In this document: positions 1-13,986 of the stretch, in pieces
Position numbering within the stretch: the first letter of the stretch is position 1
Layout: each line of letters starts with the position of its first letter
Assembly: GCF_954871325.1 (NCBI RefSeq)
Contig: NC_088778.1
Span: 24,103,120 to 24,167,119 of the forward strand
Direction: 5' to 3'
Length of the DNA stretch: 64,000 nucleotides
Source of the DNA: Gordionus sp. m RMFG-2023
Lineage: Eukaryota; Nematomorpha; Gordioida; Chordodea; Parachordodidae
The notes under the pieces: model-generated
Told to the model about the DNA's origin: nothing
Seen by the model: the letters and a program-made list of their open reading frames with translations, nothing else
Database searches by the model: none
Translations under genes and position numbers: made by a program

Positions 1-480
1 AAGTAACCTATAAAAAAACCTCTCAAATACTAACCTTTAAAAAAAATCTTATAAAAAACTAACCTTAAAAAAAAATCCTATCAAAACCAAATTTTAAAAT
101 AAATAATCTCACCTATAAAAATCCTCAAACTATAAAACTAACATAAAAAAAATCCTCTCAAAAACTAAACTTATATTCTCTCAAAAAGTAACCTATAAAA
201 TAACCTCTCAAATACTAACCTTTAAAAAAAATCTTATAAAAAACTAACCTTAAAAAAACCTCTCAAAAACTAAACTTAAAAAAAAATCCTCTCAAAAACT
301 AAACTTAAAAAAAACCCTCTCAAAAAGTAAGCTAAAAAAAAATCCTCTCAAAAACTAAACTAAAAAAAATCCTGTCTAAAGATTAATTTTAAAAAAATCT
401 CTCAAAAACTAAATTTAAAAAAAAATACTTTCAAAAACTAAACTTTAAAAAAATCCTCTCAAAAACCAACCAATAAAAAG
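1..480. repeat. Degenerate A/C-rich satellite
   Basis: The stretch is built from variants of a roughly 28-30 bp unit: a CCTCTCAAAAACTAA core followed by a run of A. A longer order is visible too: the block that starts at position 1 recurs almost unchanged from about 186, a period near 185 bp. There is no coding potential. It may be the edge of a larger satellite field beyond the left end of the window. Confidence 0.75.
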
Positions 481-2220
481 AATCTTATCAAAAATTTAAA
501 ATCAAAAACAAAAAAAAGTAAACAATTAAAATCATAAACATAAATCACATAAATAAAATATAAATAAATAATAAAAATATAAATCAAAAATAAAAACCAA
601 AAATAATTAAAATGTAAAGCAAAAAAATAAAATAAAAATTAATAATAATAAACAAAAATACAAAAAAACAAAATAAAACATAAAATTAATCAAAATTAAA
701 AAAATTAATACAAAACAAAAACAAAATAAAAAATATAAATTAAATATAAAAATAAAAACAATATCAAATATATAATAATAAAAGCAAAAATTAAATATAT
801 TATAATGATAAAAAATGAAAAACATAAAACAAAATAAAATGAAAAAAAAAAAACTAAAATAAAAAACATAAAAAAAATTATAATAAAAAACAAAAAAAAA
901 TAAATTAAACACATATACCAAAAACTAAAATTAATAATATAAATCAAAAATAAAACAAACATAACAAAAAAATCAAAATAAAAAACAAAAAAAAATAAAA
1001 ACAAAATCAAAAACAAAATAAAAATTAAAAATTAAAAATAACAATCAAAGTCAAATACAAAAAAACACAAAAAAAAGCAAATATAATATCAAGATTAAAA
1101 TAAAAAACAAAAAAAAAGAAATCAATATATAAATATTATAATCAAATACAATGATAAAAACAAAAAAAATCTTAAAACACAAACAAAATTAAAACAAAAA
1201 CATATAATTATAAAAAGAAACAAAATGAATAATAAAAACAAAAAATAAATGAAAAATAAAACCAAAAAAAATAAAATGAAAATTAAAAAAAATCAAAAAT
1301 AACTAAAAAATCACAAGTAACAAAAAAATATCAAGAACATAAAAAAAGAAATAAAAATATGAAAATCACATACAATTATAAAAACAAAAAAGCAAAAATA
1401 AAAAACAAAAAAACAAAAAAAAGCAAAAATAAAAACAAAATAAAAATCTAATAACAAAATTAACACAAAAACATAAAATAACAAAATTAAAAATAAAATA
1501 AAATAAAATCATAAATAATAGAAAAAAGAATCTAAAAGAGAAAAGAACAGAAAAATAAAAATAAAAAAATTTCTGAATAAAAAAAATAGAAATAAAAGAA
1601 AAAAGAAAAGAAAAGTATAGTTAAATAAAAAGTGAAGAGAAAGGGAAAGGCTAAAAAAGAGAAAAGAAAATAGAAAGAAAAAAGAAAAGTAAAAAAGTAA
1701 AGAAAAAAGTTTAAAAAAAGTGAAAAGAAAAATAAAGGAAAAATAAAGGAAAAATTAAAAGTAAAATAAAAAGAAATAGAAATAGAAAAGAGAGGAAAAA
1801 TAAAAGAAAAAAGAATAGTAAAAAGAAAATTAAAGGAAATAGAAAAAAAAAGTAAAATGAAATAAGAAAATTGAAGGAAGGAAAAGGGAAAATTATAATT
1901 AATAGAGAAATATAAGAAAAGTAAAAATGAAACTAAAATGAATAGATAAGAATAAAAAAGAAAATAATAGGCGAGAAAATATCTAAATTTAAATCCTACC
2001 CCCTATTCTAACCCTAAACAATATATATTTATTTCAATCTCACCAAAATACCACCCCACCCCAACCCCATTCCCCTAATAAAACCCAAAACCTTATATTG
2101 TAAAACATTAATACTATAACACATTAACACCCAACCTCTCCCAAATCCCATCCCTACTACCTACAAACATGAGCCTATAGCTCCCCTAATCAACTTAAAA
2201 TATATTATATAATATAATAA
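481..2220. repeat. Strand-asymmetric low-complexity tract
   Basis: Positions 481 to about 1500 are almost only A with scattered C and T on the plus strand. From about 1500 to 1980 the plus strand is nearly pure purine (AAAAG and AAAGAA variants). From about 1981 to 2200 it becomes C- and A-rich with very little G. Long open frames on the minus strand here encode only F, Y, I and L and are composition artefacts. The homopurine part could adopt triplex DNA; that is inference. Confidence 0.7.
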
Positions 2221-2237
2221 TAAATATACTATTGTCC

Positions 2238-2963
2238 TCAGTCGCCGGTATTTGGGCAACAGCAACAAAATGGAGTGAAGAATCTTTTGATTCGATTCCA
2301 GACACGTAAATGTCGTGTATTTGAGAGAGGGATAGGATGGGAAGAAAAAGATGTTTCCTCTTGGGAGGAAGCGGATGAATCCTCTTGATACTTATCGATT
2401 GCCTTAATTATTATATCGATTAAAAACAATAATGAATTTTATTTGTAATTCTTTTGTATATATACATTTATATAATTATCCAATTTAACTTCTAATAATA
2501 TGCAATTTGATTAACCTCGATAAAATAATATTAAATGTAGGAGTGTTATAATAATACAATATACAATTAACGTCCTTTTAAAATATATAACGTAACCTTT
2601 GAAATATATACGATATTCAAATATAACATTAATTACTTCATTTTCCTCCAGATAATCAGATCTGGGAATGTTGGGGTTACTGGATATCCTATTAAAATAG
2701 AATTTCTCAGCAGCCTTTGACGGATCCATTTTGCAGATCTCAGTATCCGACCTGCATTTTAAAATATTTGATGAAGATTTATTCTTATCATAAAATCGCA
2801 CTCTGTTATTGAGTGCGAATTTTATTGCAATATTATCATTATTTTTATTATCTACAGACTCGTTACTATTATCACTACTATAATCCGAATTATCACGGGT
2901 TCTTAGGATCGACTTAGTAGGGAAATACTCCTTATAGCGTAATGTTTTGACGTATTCGTTCAT
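2238..2963 (-). CDS. Small two-exon gene of unknown function with RVRF and terminal Cys cluster
   Basis: I do not recognise the family. Exon 1 runs 2963-2637 (109 codons from an ATG). A GTAATT donor joins in phase 0 to exon 2, 2402-2238 (54 codons plus stop), after an AAG acceptor, giving about 163 residues. Exon 1 begins MNEYVKTLRYKEYFPTK and has an acidic, Asn/Ser-rich stretch. It then has NNRVRFYDK, which fits the RVxF docking motif of protein phosphatase 1. Exon 2 is Ser/Glu-rich, then basic (WNRIKRFF), and ends in CCCCPNTGD, a plausible palmitoylation site. The mixed composition stands out from the surrounding simple DNA, and that supports a real gene. Both the docking role and the lipid anchor are inferences. 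An upstream in-frame extension is hydrophobic and AT-driven, so I chose the internal ATG. Confidence 0.55.
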
Positions 2964-3050
2964 TATTATTATCAAATTTATTATAATGATTTTTGTAAAG
3001 ATGATAATAAGAATATCAACAATCAAAAAATAGTAAAAAAAATATTTCAA

Positions 3051-4639
3051 TCAAATTTTAAACATGATGATAAAAAGAATATTAAAATTTTCTTGAAAAT
3101 AAGAAAATTAACGTGATGAATACTTATAACTTTGAACAAATATTAAAACAGCTTTTGTGTTATCTCTTATTTCTACTCAGCAGGGTTTAGGCATGTTACT
3201 CTGTAAATGATTTCTGTTAATTTAGAGAGAAATTTAAGATAGTCTATTTACGTTATCGTTATTCAGAACATGTGACAGTTATAAGAGCTAATCGTTTCAT
3301 TATAAAATATATATTAATCATTCATTTGCTGATAGTCATTAAAATAATAAATGATCTAATCTAGCATGTTGGCCATAGACCTGCCCAAAATGAGCGAGCT
3401 TGAATTATATAAAGGCCTACCCTTCATATAAACGATTTTTTTCTCAAGTATACCAAAAAACCTTGTACCCAGATGAAACAATATAAGTGAGTGGAACTTA
3501 CTCATACCGTTTTAGTAAATAATTTGATTTAGTAGAGAGAAAAGAAAGATGCGAAAAGATAAGATATAAAATAAGAGATGAAAAGAAAAGAAATAGAAAT
3601 GCTGTTTAAAAGTTTCAAATACAACTCTCCTTTATTAAATTAAATTTAATTAAATTAAAACTTTAAGGGATACTTTACCATTTTATAATTATCCAATTGA
3701 ATTTCATGATGCTTAAATTTTATTTGGTACTAAAAAATTTAGAGGGTTATTCTGTAAGTAGTTATTATTTATTATATATTATAAATAAGGTAGTTTATTT
3801 ATATTTTTAATCGATATTTGTATATTAACAATGAAATAACATAATTTATTTGATAAAAACTAATTTTTCAATTAAAAAATAATTTAATCTTTTTTTAAAT
3901 CTATTAATCAAATTAGCAAAAGTTCAATAGGAGATGAGAATAGTAAGTGTTATTTTTTTTTGATTATCGCATAATTAATCTCGTAGACTGGACTTAGAAA
4001 TGCGCAGGAGATGTTCTCTGTAAGTAAATCGCAGTATCATCAAAATAGTTTTTTATCAGAGCATAATTGTGGCTAGGAATGCTTGGATAGATTCTAATAT
4101 CGATTTTATATGTTGTGTCATATCATTTTCCAATTAAATAAATATTAAAAGAATGTTAAATTTATTTTAGAATTATTACAAATTATCGAATAGAGGATTT
4201 AATTATATTCTGCAATAGTGCTAGTAAAGTATACATAATATATTTGCTCTTAAGACATTACAACGATTTTTGAACATAAAATTGAAATCAAATATACATG
4301 GTAGGGATACTACAATTTTAATTAGTTAACCTTAGATCATTGAATCTAAATAATATCTGTACTTAAATAAATTTAAATTAAATTTATATTAAGTAGAAAC
4401 TACAAATAATCGTATACACCTATAATCAAGATTGATTCCCTTGTTAATAATAACACTACGCTCAAATTATTTCAGAATAAATATGAATTATAAAATTTTA
4501 GAGTAACTCTTAGTTAGCTCATGTTGTTAAACTTCATTCAGAAGGGGATAAAAAGATTAGAACATCATCATTACTGGGAGGTTATGGATAGCTTTAAGTC
4601 AGAATTACATTTATTCATATCAATAATTACTGAGAAATA
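3051..4639. other. Intergenic, no gene seen
   Basis: AT-rich DNA with no coding pattern I can support. Around 3370-3420 there is a short stretch with GACCTGCCC and AAAGGCC that loosely resembles an end of the GC-island family, but it is too short to call. Confidence 0.5.
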
Positions 4640-4915
4640 TAGACTTTACAATGATCTGGGGTTACTGCAAGCTGACTCACTTATTATTTTGAAATATTTT
4701 AAACCCAGACATTTATTTATAATTTTTTTTAAAAAAATTACCCACCCGCCTAATGTTTAAAATTTTTTTAATAGCTGGTTTAGATCTTTATTTATTTATT
4801 TTAATGCATTTTTTATTAAACATATATTATATTCAATATTATAAAGTAAAGCCTTTATTTATAAAAAATTGAATTCTGTTATCTTCGTTTCGCTTGAAAA
4901 TTTTTTTCCCCCACC
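4640..4915. repeat. GC-island family member, CCCACCC type, degraded
   Basis: CCCACCCGCC and CCCCCACCCCCATCCC blocks flank an AT-rich centre. That centre aligns by eye with the centre of the island at 44062-44517: both share ATTAAACATATAT and a following TTTCGCTTGAAAA or TTTCGCCTGAAAA segment. Ends are not clear in this copy. Confidence 0.5.
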
Positions 4916-4939
4916 CCCATCCCCCAAGTGCTTTAATTA

Positions 4940-7190
4940 CTTAATAAGTTTTTACCTTCTCACATCCTGCCAAAAGTTTTAAATATTTTAGAAAACCCGA
5001 CCAATCCCGAAGTATGGGAGGGTTGGGTTTGCAGACTTCTAAGGTAAACCCTACAACCATATACCCTTTATTTTGCTTTCTTTCTAAATAATAATTTAAA
5101 TACACCTCGCTCCCAGAATGCTTGCCCGCTTCGCAGCACATTCAAGAACCCCCTTCAAATCAGATCTCTATCTAGAATTCGCAAAGCGGCTACAGCTAAA
5201 TCTCCTTCTGATTGCATTTCCTCTTTACTACCTAACCTTAATATGAGGCGGAATGACTTAAATCCATATTTATGGGTTTTAACTTAACAAATTAAAGATG
5301 GCGACTGCAACGCTTGTTCCCATCTCCAAGAGTTTAAGATTCTCCACAATTATTTATAACAAAAAAAGGTTCGCCTCTTGAGTCTAAAGTTAAACTGATT
5401 TAAAAGAAAATGGATTGTTTAAATTTTTAAGATGCTTTCAAATTGGTCTCTTCTTATGATTCACTAGCCACCAGGCAGATGAGATATACATAAAACTCTT
5501 TTTAAAACAATCTTCTTTCATTTCAACATTAATCACATAACTTTATACTCAATGTGCTTCCGATTTCATTTCAGACGAAGTATAAAAGATATCTAATCTT
5601 TCCACCAGGACCGTTCTTACGGCCTTGCACGGCCTTGACGGGATCAAGCCCATGTTCCACTATGGTGAAATTTCTTCATTGATCAGCTCACAAACTTTAA
5701 TTCTTCCTAAAATCACAAAAATATAAATTTTGAATCTTATATTGTGTACCCAGCTTTGTCTCCTATTGCCTTACAGAAGTCTAGTAAAGAAATCAGTCCA
5801 ATAGCCATTGGTTCAACTTTCCGTAGCCTTGTGGTTAAAATGATATAATCCACTGAAGGCCTCTCACATTCAACACCATTTTGATTGGGGATAGAATCAT
5901 TGTCGAATGTAAACAGCTCATCATGTTATTTGTCTTCATATAGAGAGCATATGGAATACTTATCAAGATTGATTTCGCTAATGTTTTAACACCCTCTCCC
6001 GTAACTCATTCTTGCAATCAGCGAGCACATCATTCTCATGCTACACCAAATTTCTATTTTCTTTTTACCAATTTCCATCTATTTTGTAATTCATTTCTCA
6101 ATAAATACTTTCAACCGAGAACATCAAACAAGGTGATCCACTAGGATACCTTTTATTTTGCCTGGCAATCAATAAAATAATTCAAACCATTAGTTCAAAA
6201 TGATCACTTTCAACCATTAGTTCAAAATGATCACTTTCACTTCACCTCTGTATATAGATAACGGAATTATAAATGGATTTCGATTGAAAATCAATAAAGG
6301 CGTAGACATTATCAAGGAAATAGGATGATCGGTTGGTCTCATATATCCTCTTATGAGGAACTAATACATCTAGGGTTCCACATTAGTCAAATATCTCGAC
6401 TATCAGTGTCTTCCTCCATACTACTCTAGATATGTTCCATAGGAGTGGTGATCATCTTGAGTTGCTCCCTTGCCATACTTCCTCATTGAAAACATCTTTA
6501 ATATTCCAAGTATCCATTATGCTCTGCGCTCAATATTTTTAAATTTCCAATTCTTCTCAGAATTTATGAAGAGGTAATTAAAGATACACCCGAAGATATC
6601 TTGAATATTAAATTCAATACAACAACATGGGTTCATGCTTCATTACCAACTAAAAGTGGTGGTTTGGGGATTAGATCTTCCATCGATTTTGCTATCACTG
6701 TCTATTTCGAGCAGTTTTTCCATACCCAATCATTTCCCACACTTAAGATGATGTCCCATTAACGGAATTCAACAGGCAGAAGTATTGGGACAGGGGTGTT
6801 GTAGCATGCTACGCTGAATTCAATTCTCTAGCACGTTATTAAAGGACCGTTCTTTCTTCACATATTGCTTAATGGATCCGGGCCCATTTCAGCTCTAAAG
6901 TTAACCCGCCTAAATTGTGCAATAACCTTCTCATCTGCTCTGGTAGACGAATTAACATAGACAGCAAAGGAAGACATTATACATTGTAGATCCGGTAAAG
7001 GAAGATTCCTCATCATACCCAGTGCAAATTCCTCATTCCGTGAGCTTCAAAATTCACCCAAATATCCGCTACACTTGAACCATCATTAATATTTAAATCG
7101 GATAAAATGCGGCCTGGTGAATGACCCTGATCCCATGGAAACAGAGCTAATTTCTGCTTTATGACTATTGTATAAATTTATTTGCCTTAT
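4940..7190 (+). mobile_element. Old LINE relic, R2/R4-like restriction-endonuclease clade
   Basis: Pieces in several frames match the better-preserved copy at 33711-36145. About 6120-6190 resembles the reverse-transcriptase segment around GNPLG. About 6240 gives LYIDNG in place of the YLDDG active site. 6560-6710 reads like the RT/thumb region (SLPTKSGGLGIRS, against [12 protein letters not shown] in the other copy). About 7070-7130 resembles the start of the restriction-like endonuclease (TLEPSLIF, then KMRPGE). Many stops and frame changes mark it as much older than the two copies in the acetyl-CoA synthetase gene. A 27-bp tandem duplication (period 6185 to 6212) lies inside. Boundaries are approximate. 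Confidence 0.6.
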
Positions 7191-8775
7191 CCAACCTAAC
7201 TTTGTTTTTTTGTATTTAAATAATTATTTTTATAACTTATAAATTTGAATAAGATTTTATTATTTGTACAGTTAAATATTTTGAATATTTATTTTTATAG
7301 AAATCTTGGATTATTATGGTATATTAGTTATTTGAATATTATTTCTTTTAAAATTTTTTTTATCAGTTTAACTTATTATACTACGAACTTTGCATGTTTT
7401 AATTTTTTTTTTTGAATATTAATCCTTATAATTTTAGAAATTATATAGAGACGAAAATTTTTATAAAAGGATCATTTTTTGTTTTTCCATTTTTTTGAAA
7501 TATATACTAATAAAGAAGAAAAATATTCAGGGTAAATTATTATTTAAATTTGTATTTTTATTTTAGATATTACACTGAAGTATTTTTATTTTTAGATATT
7601 ACACTGCAATAATCTCTACAATCTCTAAACTAATTATTATTTTCAATTACAATTATTATATAATTGTAAAAATTATTTGTTTTTTTCACAGGTTATTTGT
7701 TTGCAATCAGTTGAAGACCTTGATAATTCATCAACTAATCTTTGTATAATTGTTTTTTTTAATTAATAGTGTTTGATTTTTTGTCTTAAAATTTAAAATT
7801 ACAATAGAAACATTTATTTAGTATTTATGCCCTAAAATGTTTTACAATGTTGCAAGTTGAGGTAACCTTAACTGAAATTTTCGTATTTTTTTGAAGATAT
7901 GGCAAACATTTTACTATCAGAGATCTGTTTTCTTTATTTTGAGATATTATTTTGAAATATGCTCTATATATTGGCCATAAAAAAATGATATCAACTTGTT
8001 GATGCTTCATTGATTATTACTTCTTCCTTTTCATTATATTAATATTAATCTAAAATAAAAAAATTAGTATAATAAAATAAAATTAACCAATTCCATTGAA
8101 ATAAAAATGGCAGATTCTTTGAGTTGCATTGTAATATCAAAATTTGTCTGGTTTATTTATAAACTCGAACATAATATTTAATGAATTTATATATATATTT
8201 TTTTTATATATAAGTTTTAATATTTTATATTTATAATTTGTACTCCTAGTCTTTATATTTTTAATATATATTTAAATTATATGCTAATATTTAATAAAAT
8301 AAATTTTGAATTCAAGTATTTTTATTTATAATATAAAAAAGCGTTAAATAAAAGTATATCAATATGTAAGTATCTAAAAAAAGATACAAATAAATAATAT
8401 CTAGATACAGATACAGAACTTTATTTAAAAATCTATCTAGATATAGATAGCACATTTTATATCTAAATACTTGTATGGAAAGGGGACTTTATCAACTTAA
8501 GATGATTACAAAAAGTAACATATTTCTTAAGGGGGAATTCCCCCCCCCCTTCCCTTCCAGTGGCTAGGCCAATATAGGTATATATAAAGCGTAACTGATT
8601 AAAAATGTTTAGATATTTTATAGAATCATAGGTATGTGATTAGGTCAGAATAAGTCATTCTTCTTTTTTTTATTTATGAATCCAAGATTTGTCATAATAT
8701 AAAACATGTATCCTTGTAAAATAATTTTTTTTAAAACATATGATTTTATTTTCAAATAAATCTTAATAAAATATA
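7191..8775. other. Upstream region of acetyl-CoA synthetase, no gene seen
   Basis: Very AT-rich. It contains a duplicated ATATTACACTG segment at about 7565-7605, a palindromic TATCTAGATA-rich patch at about 8370-8465 and a C tract at about 8540. It should include the promoter of the gene starting at 8776, but I see no convincing core promoter element. Confidence 0.4.
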
Positions 8776-9547
8776 ATGTCAAATATATTTTTACCTCCCG
8801 ATTTAATTAAATCTAATTCGTGGATTCAATCTTTTGATAAATATAAGGATCTTTATAAAAGGTCATTAGAATCTCCAAATGAGTTCTGGGAACAATTTGC
8901 ACTACAATATTACTGGAAAGAATTACCTAAATTTAATGCTGTATGGAATTTTGATATTAATAAAGGACCAATAAATATAAAATGGTTTGACGGTGGTTTA
9001 ACTAACATATCCTATAATTTACTGGATGCTAATATAATAAAGGGTTTAGGAGATCAACCAGCTTTCATATGGTATCAAATTTATAATATATTTAATTTTA
9101 TGTATAACCTAAGTAAATAATATGATATATTTTCAGGCTTTTATAAATATTTATAGATTTCATAAATTTTCACTTGAGTTATTAACAATATTAATATCAT
9201 TGTCAATGAGTTAAATAATAATATATATTATTTTAAATCAGGGTTCCAAATGATCCTTCTGAGAACCATGCTCAAATAACTTACAAAGAATTATTAAGGG
9301 AGGTTTGCAAATTTTGTCATGTTCTCAAACATAAAGGTATAAAAATATATTTAAATTTCTTACAAATAAATTCTTTAAAATACCTAAAGTAATACCTTTT
9401 AAATTTAAATATTATACTAATTCTTTTTATAATATTTTTATAGGTGTTAAAAAAGGAGACCGTGTATGTCTTTATATGCCAATGGTAATTCAATTGCCCA
9501 TTGCCATGCTTGCTTGCTCTAGAATAGGAGCCATTCATTCAGTTATA
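8776..9547 (+). CDS. ACSS2: Acetyl-CoA synthetase exons 1-3 (N-terminal domain)
   Basis: Exon 1 (8776-9071) starts at the first ATG of the frame and codes the N-terminal acetyl-CoA synthetase domain, including [31 protein letters not shown] and a following LGDQPAFIW. The Trp codon is split by the first intron (TG|G). Exon 2 (9242-9336) gives [15 protein letters not shown]. Exon 3 (9444-9547) gives [13 protein letters not shown] and [13 protein letters not shown], the usual start of the AMP-binding domain. The two introns here are short (170 and 107 bp), unlike the 7.9-kb intron that follows. Confidence 0.93.
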
Positions 9548-12500
9548 GTAATTAAAGCAATTAAACCTATAAAATGATTTAAATATATACAATTTTTTTT
9601 AAAATTTACTATCTCCTATCACTCTCATCCGTATATTCTGAAAATATTTTAAATTAATTTATACTATTAATTAAAATGTGACTTAATGTATTCAAGAACA
9701 CTTGGTGACCTTTTAAATATATTAACTACTATTTTAGGTATTAATTATTTTGTATACAGAAGAGAAAAAGTTATTTTAAAATTCTACAAAGCCTCTTTGC
9801 ATTTGGGAATCATATCATACCATATTTAATATTTAGCAGTTATTAAATAGTATATCTTAATAAAATGGATACATAAATATTTATTAAAAATAATGCTAGA
9901 AAATATAAAATTATTTTATTATAATCAAAATCTGACCATTTATTTGCTACTATAATTAATACAAAATGAAATAATGATAAATACTTTTTTAAAAAAGGAA
10001 GATAACTTTTGTATATAAATAAATACAAGTCATCAATTTTCCTAATTTAAAAAAAGCAAAGAAAAAACGATTTACACTTGTAATTGTTATTATTTTTTAT
10101 ATACAAATAATCTCTTTTCATTTGAAATCTCAAGAGAGCTCAAATATTCATAATAAATATTAATTATATAATATATATTTTTACAATTTTATGAATGAAA
10201 GAAATTTAACACAATTGCAGATAATAAGCCTTATTTAGCAGTATTGATTTTTTTTAAATAAAGAAAAAAATAATTTTATCATTTTCTATAAGTAGTGATT
10301 ATTTTAAAATTAAACCTTCCCTCTTTCTCCCCCCCCCCCCCCCACTTATATTTTTTTTTAAAAAAAAGAATTTTAATGAATAAATCTAATTTAATTCATT
10401 TTTCTATTGTCGTTTAGGTGTTTTGCCTTTTAACGCGAAATCCTACTCAGCCCATTTCCGGCATCTATTTGGCTAAAGACCAAAATATCTTTTCTCTCAG
10501 AGATTTTATAATAATTATCTGCATTCGTGTTATAAGAGCCGCCTTATGCATAATAAGGGTGTGAACTCAATCCAGTTGTTTTGAATTACCAATTTTTTAA
10601 ACCAAATATTGTATTGTATGTCATTGAAGATAAATTCATTCAAATAAATCAGCTAATTGTAACGGGTTTTTTCGTATATTTTATAGATAAGGGATCAATC
10701 AATAATTTAAAATTTTTTTTTTTTTTAAATCGACCGAGTTAACTGATGTTTATAGATTATACTATTTTTTTATCTCTTCAAATACCCCCTCTTTTAAAAG
10801 TTTAATCGAAATTTTTATTTATATTGCAATTCGTTTAAATGCATTATTCAAAAAAACACTTTTTTTTATATTTAATTAATCATTAAATTGTATTTTAATT
10901 AGAATCACTTCCAATATTACCCGATTCCGAAGCTGATTTTTTTAAAATATTTTTTTAATAACCCGCTTACAACGTTTAATGAATTATTAATTTTAAAACG
11001 TTTAAATCAAATACTTTGTAGATTATACTATTTTATGCACTGATTTTTATATTATTTTAGGGTATCTCCAAAACATCAAAAAAAATTTAATTCGAAAATT
11101 TTCAAAATTTTATCGAAAAACACGGAATAAATTATTTTTGATAGAATACAAACAAAATATATTTGTGAAATTTTTAAAACTTTTATCAAAGGTTTCCTTA
11201 AATTTTTAAAAGTTTTAAAAATTTTTAAACAGGTTTTGAAGGCAACCTGAAATGTACTACATAAAATAGCATTTTAAGGAGATATATATACAAAAAAGCT
11301 AATTTATCATGTAATTTAATTATTTAAAAAGGTTGATTTAAAAAATAAATTATATAAATTTACCTGTCTACAAAAGAATTATCACATTCATAACATAAGA
11401 AAACAAGAATTAACATAATTTATTTTTAATCGAAAAAAGAAATATAAACATATTTAAATATTTAAGGGAGTTGGGAACTAAACTATCAGAAAATTTGAGC
11501 AATGGTTCTATTTTTTGCTAAAAATTTATCCCCAGGAGCACTTTAATTGACCCGCTTCTCACGTCAAAGGTTTCCATTAATGCAAGTTATAATTCTAGGC
11601 TAAGGATTAATACTGTATTCTACTCTCACTAAAAAAAGACTTAGTTTCTAAGGTATGTATAATATGTAATCCTTCTTATGCGAAATTGACTTCTGCGAGA
11701 AAACATTCATTGTGTCCTTTGCTTTGTTTCAGGCAACTTGGCCCATATTTCAACACGGTTAGATGATATTATTGCATTTCACAAGATAAAGAACTACGAA
11801 TATTTTAGGCTGTTTTGCTAAAATTTAAGGTCACTGGAATATAGTTGGTTTGCCCTATTTATTGTAACCTGTTTTAGATTTCTTAATATATCGAGTTGAG
11901 ATTGATTTGGCCTCTGTTCGACGATAATTATATTCCACGAAACGGGTCTACGTCCTTTTGTAGTTATACGAAAAGATTGATTCTGGTTCCCCATATGTAT
12001 ATATGTCTAGGATAATTGGCATTTGGTCATGGAAGAAATAGGTATTTTATAAGGCCCGACATAAACTAAGCGAAATTAGTAAAAAAAAAACTGTAAATAT
12101 ATTATTTCACGACGAATAGCAGTGTATTTTTTTTGGCTTAACCAGTTTTGGGACAAATTTTCAAAATATTATATTCGAATATAACACAAATACATTTCAA
12201 AAAAATGTATTTTAAATATAAAATACTTAAATTTTTTTAAAAAGTATTTAAATACAAATACTTTAACAAAATTTTTTTACACAAATAAATACTTTGACGA
12301 ATTTTAGTACTACTCACAATCAATTTTTTTTATTGTTAATTAATATTTTTATTAACCATTTTCTAAAATTATTCAATATCCGTTTATATACATTATAAAA
12401 AATATTTTTATTGCTGTATAGCAGTGGCATATCACATATGAAATAATTGCAAATATGATAAATATCACCTTTTGACAGAGCATATAATAAATTTCGAGGG

Positions 12501-13954
12501 GATTAAATCACTCCAATTATGATATTTCGTTTTTGTATTTTAAGTTGAGCCTATATTATGTTTAATTTTCATTTAATATTGAATTTTTGTAGATATTTTG
12601 AAAAATTTTTCGTCCAAAATATTAAATCACATTTAGAGGAAGTTGATGCTGTCACAGAAATTTCAGCAAAAAATATCTTACAAGGCATAATATCTTAATG
12701 TAGAAACTCCTTTTCATTAATTACTATATCCTTATCAAAAACTTATAATTTCGCTTTCGATAATACTTATTTTAGAAATAAAATAGGATTTAAAGTAGAA
12801 GCTGTTAATTTTTTTCGCTAATTCTGGTCACAAATTTAGTGTAATAATTAAATGTGGATTTATATTTTATAAATCAATTTGTAATAACAAATAAAATCAT
12901 AATAAATACAAAATATTTTTAGATTTTTTTATTCCTTCTTAAATATTAAAACGTATTTATATTTAGTTTTTTAAATGTAAGAACATATGTTTTATTGCAA
13001 AAATCAATCTAGTCAGGCCAACTAGGAGAGCTCACTTTAGTTGACAGGCCTAAAGATAAGTGGGCTCATAGATCTCACCAAATTTAACGGCATGATATCA
13101 AACTAAATGGAATTAATTGGTTAAAGATAATATTTCCACGAATACCGTAGATCTTTAAGCTCATATTTAAAAGATTCTCATTTTTTTAAATAGGGGAGGA
13201 TCTCAGGCATAAACGATCTTAGGTATACAGTGAAACCTCTCGATTAGTCATGTATTTATCTTGACCCATTTAGGATCTCCATTAAATTTATTTTTACCAA
13301 ATCTAACCACCCCCTTACGGATATGATAAAAATATATTTAATAATCTTTTAGTATAAAATACTTATTAGCATCAACTTTTAAGTGTCAGGCTGAATTGAA
13401 ATTACAATTATATGATTTAAAAATCACCAAATCGTTTTTTATCAAGTCCGATTTTGCCAAAATGTTGATTTAAAAAAAAATAAAAAAATAATCACAATTT
13501 ATCAAGGCTAAATTTTAATTACTCATAATTTTATATGATTACAAAGTAAGAAAAGAAAGGATCAAAATTGGTTTGAAAATATAATAAAATTACAAACCCG
13601 GTCTCGACTGATATAAATATTTTAAAAAAAGAACCCAATACATTGAATTTAAAATTGTATCAAAAATTAATCAGTTTAAAGAATCACCTGACGGAGTATT
13701 TTTTTTTTCCTCTTACGACTCATTTTTGAAAACAAACTATATAAAATTTTTATTTTTTAAAAAAAACCTAGGACTTTCTAGTAGTGCGCACAAATTGAGC
13801 GACGCAATAATGTATTTTAAATTATAGTTGCAAATTGATAAAATTACCGATTGGCGTTAGCAACCAATTAAAAAAAAACGCAAATAGGTTTTCTTTTTTT
13901 GATACCATTTTATTCTTCATTTTGTAATAGTATAGTATATAAAATGTTTAAAAG

Positions 13955-13986
<32 letters not shown>

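Noticed and set aside
607-1016. Long minus-strand open frames of F, Y, I and L
   Set aside because: Produced by A-rich DNA without stops on one strand; no protein-like composition.
11640-12010. Possible coding relic with some balanced codons
   Set aside because: No frame gave a recognisable motif on either strand.
13225-13330. Complete Tc1/pogo element
   Set aside because: Only one end (CAGTGAAACCTCTCG) is visible; no matching second end or transposase found.
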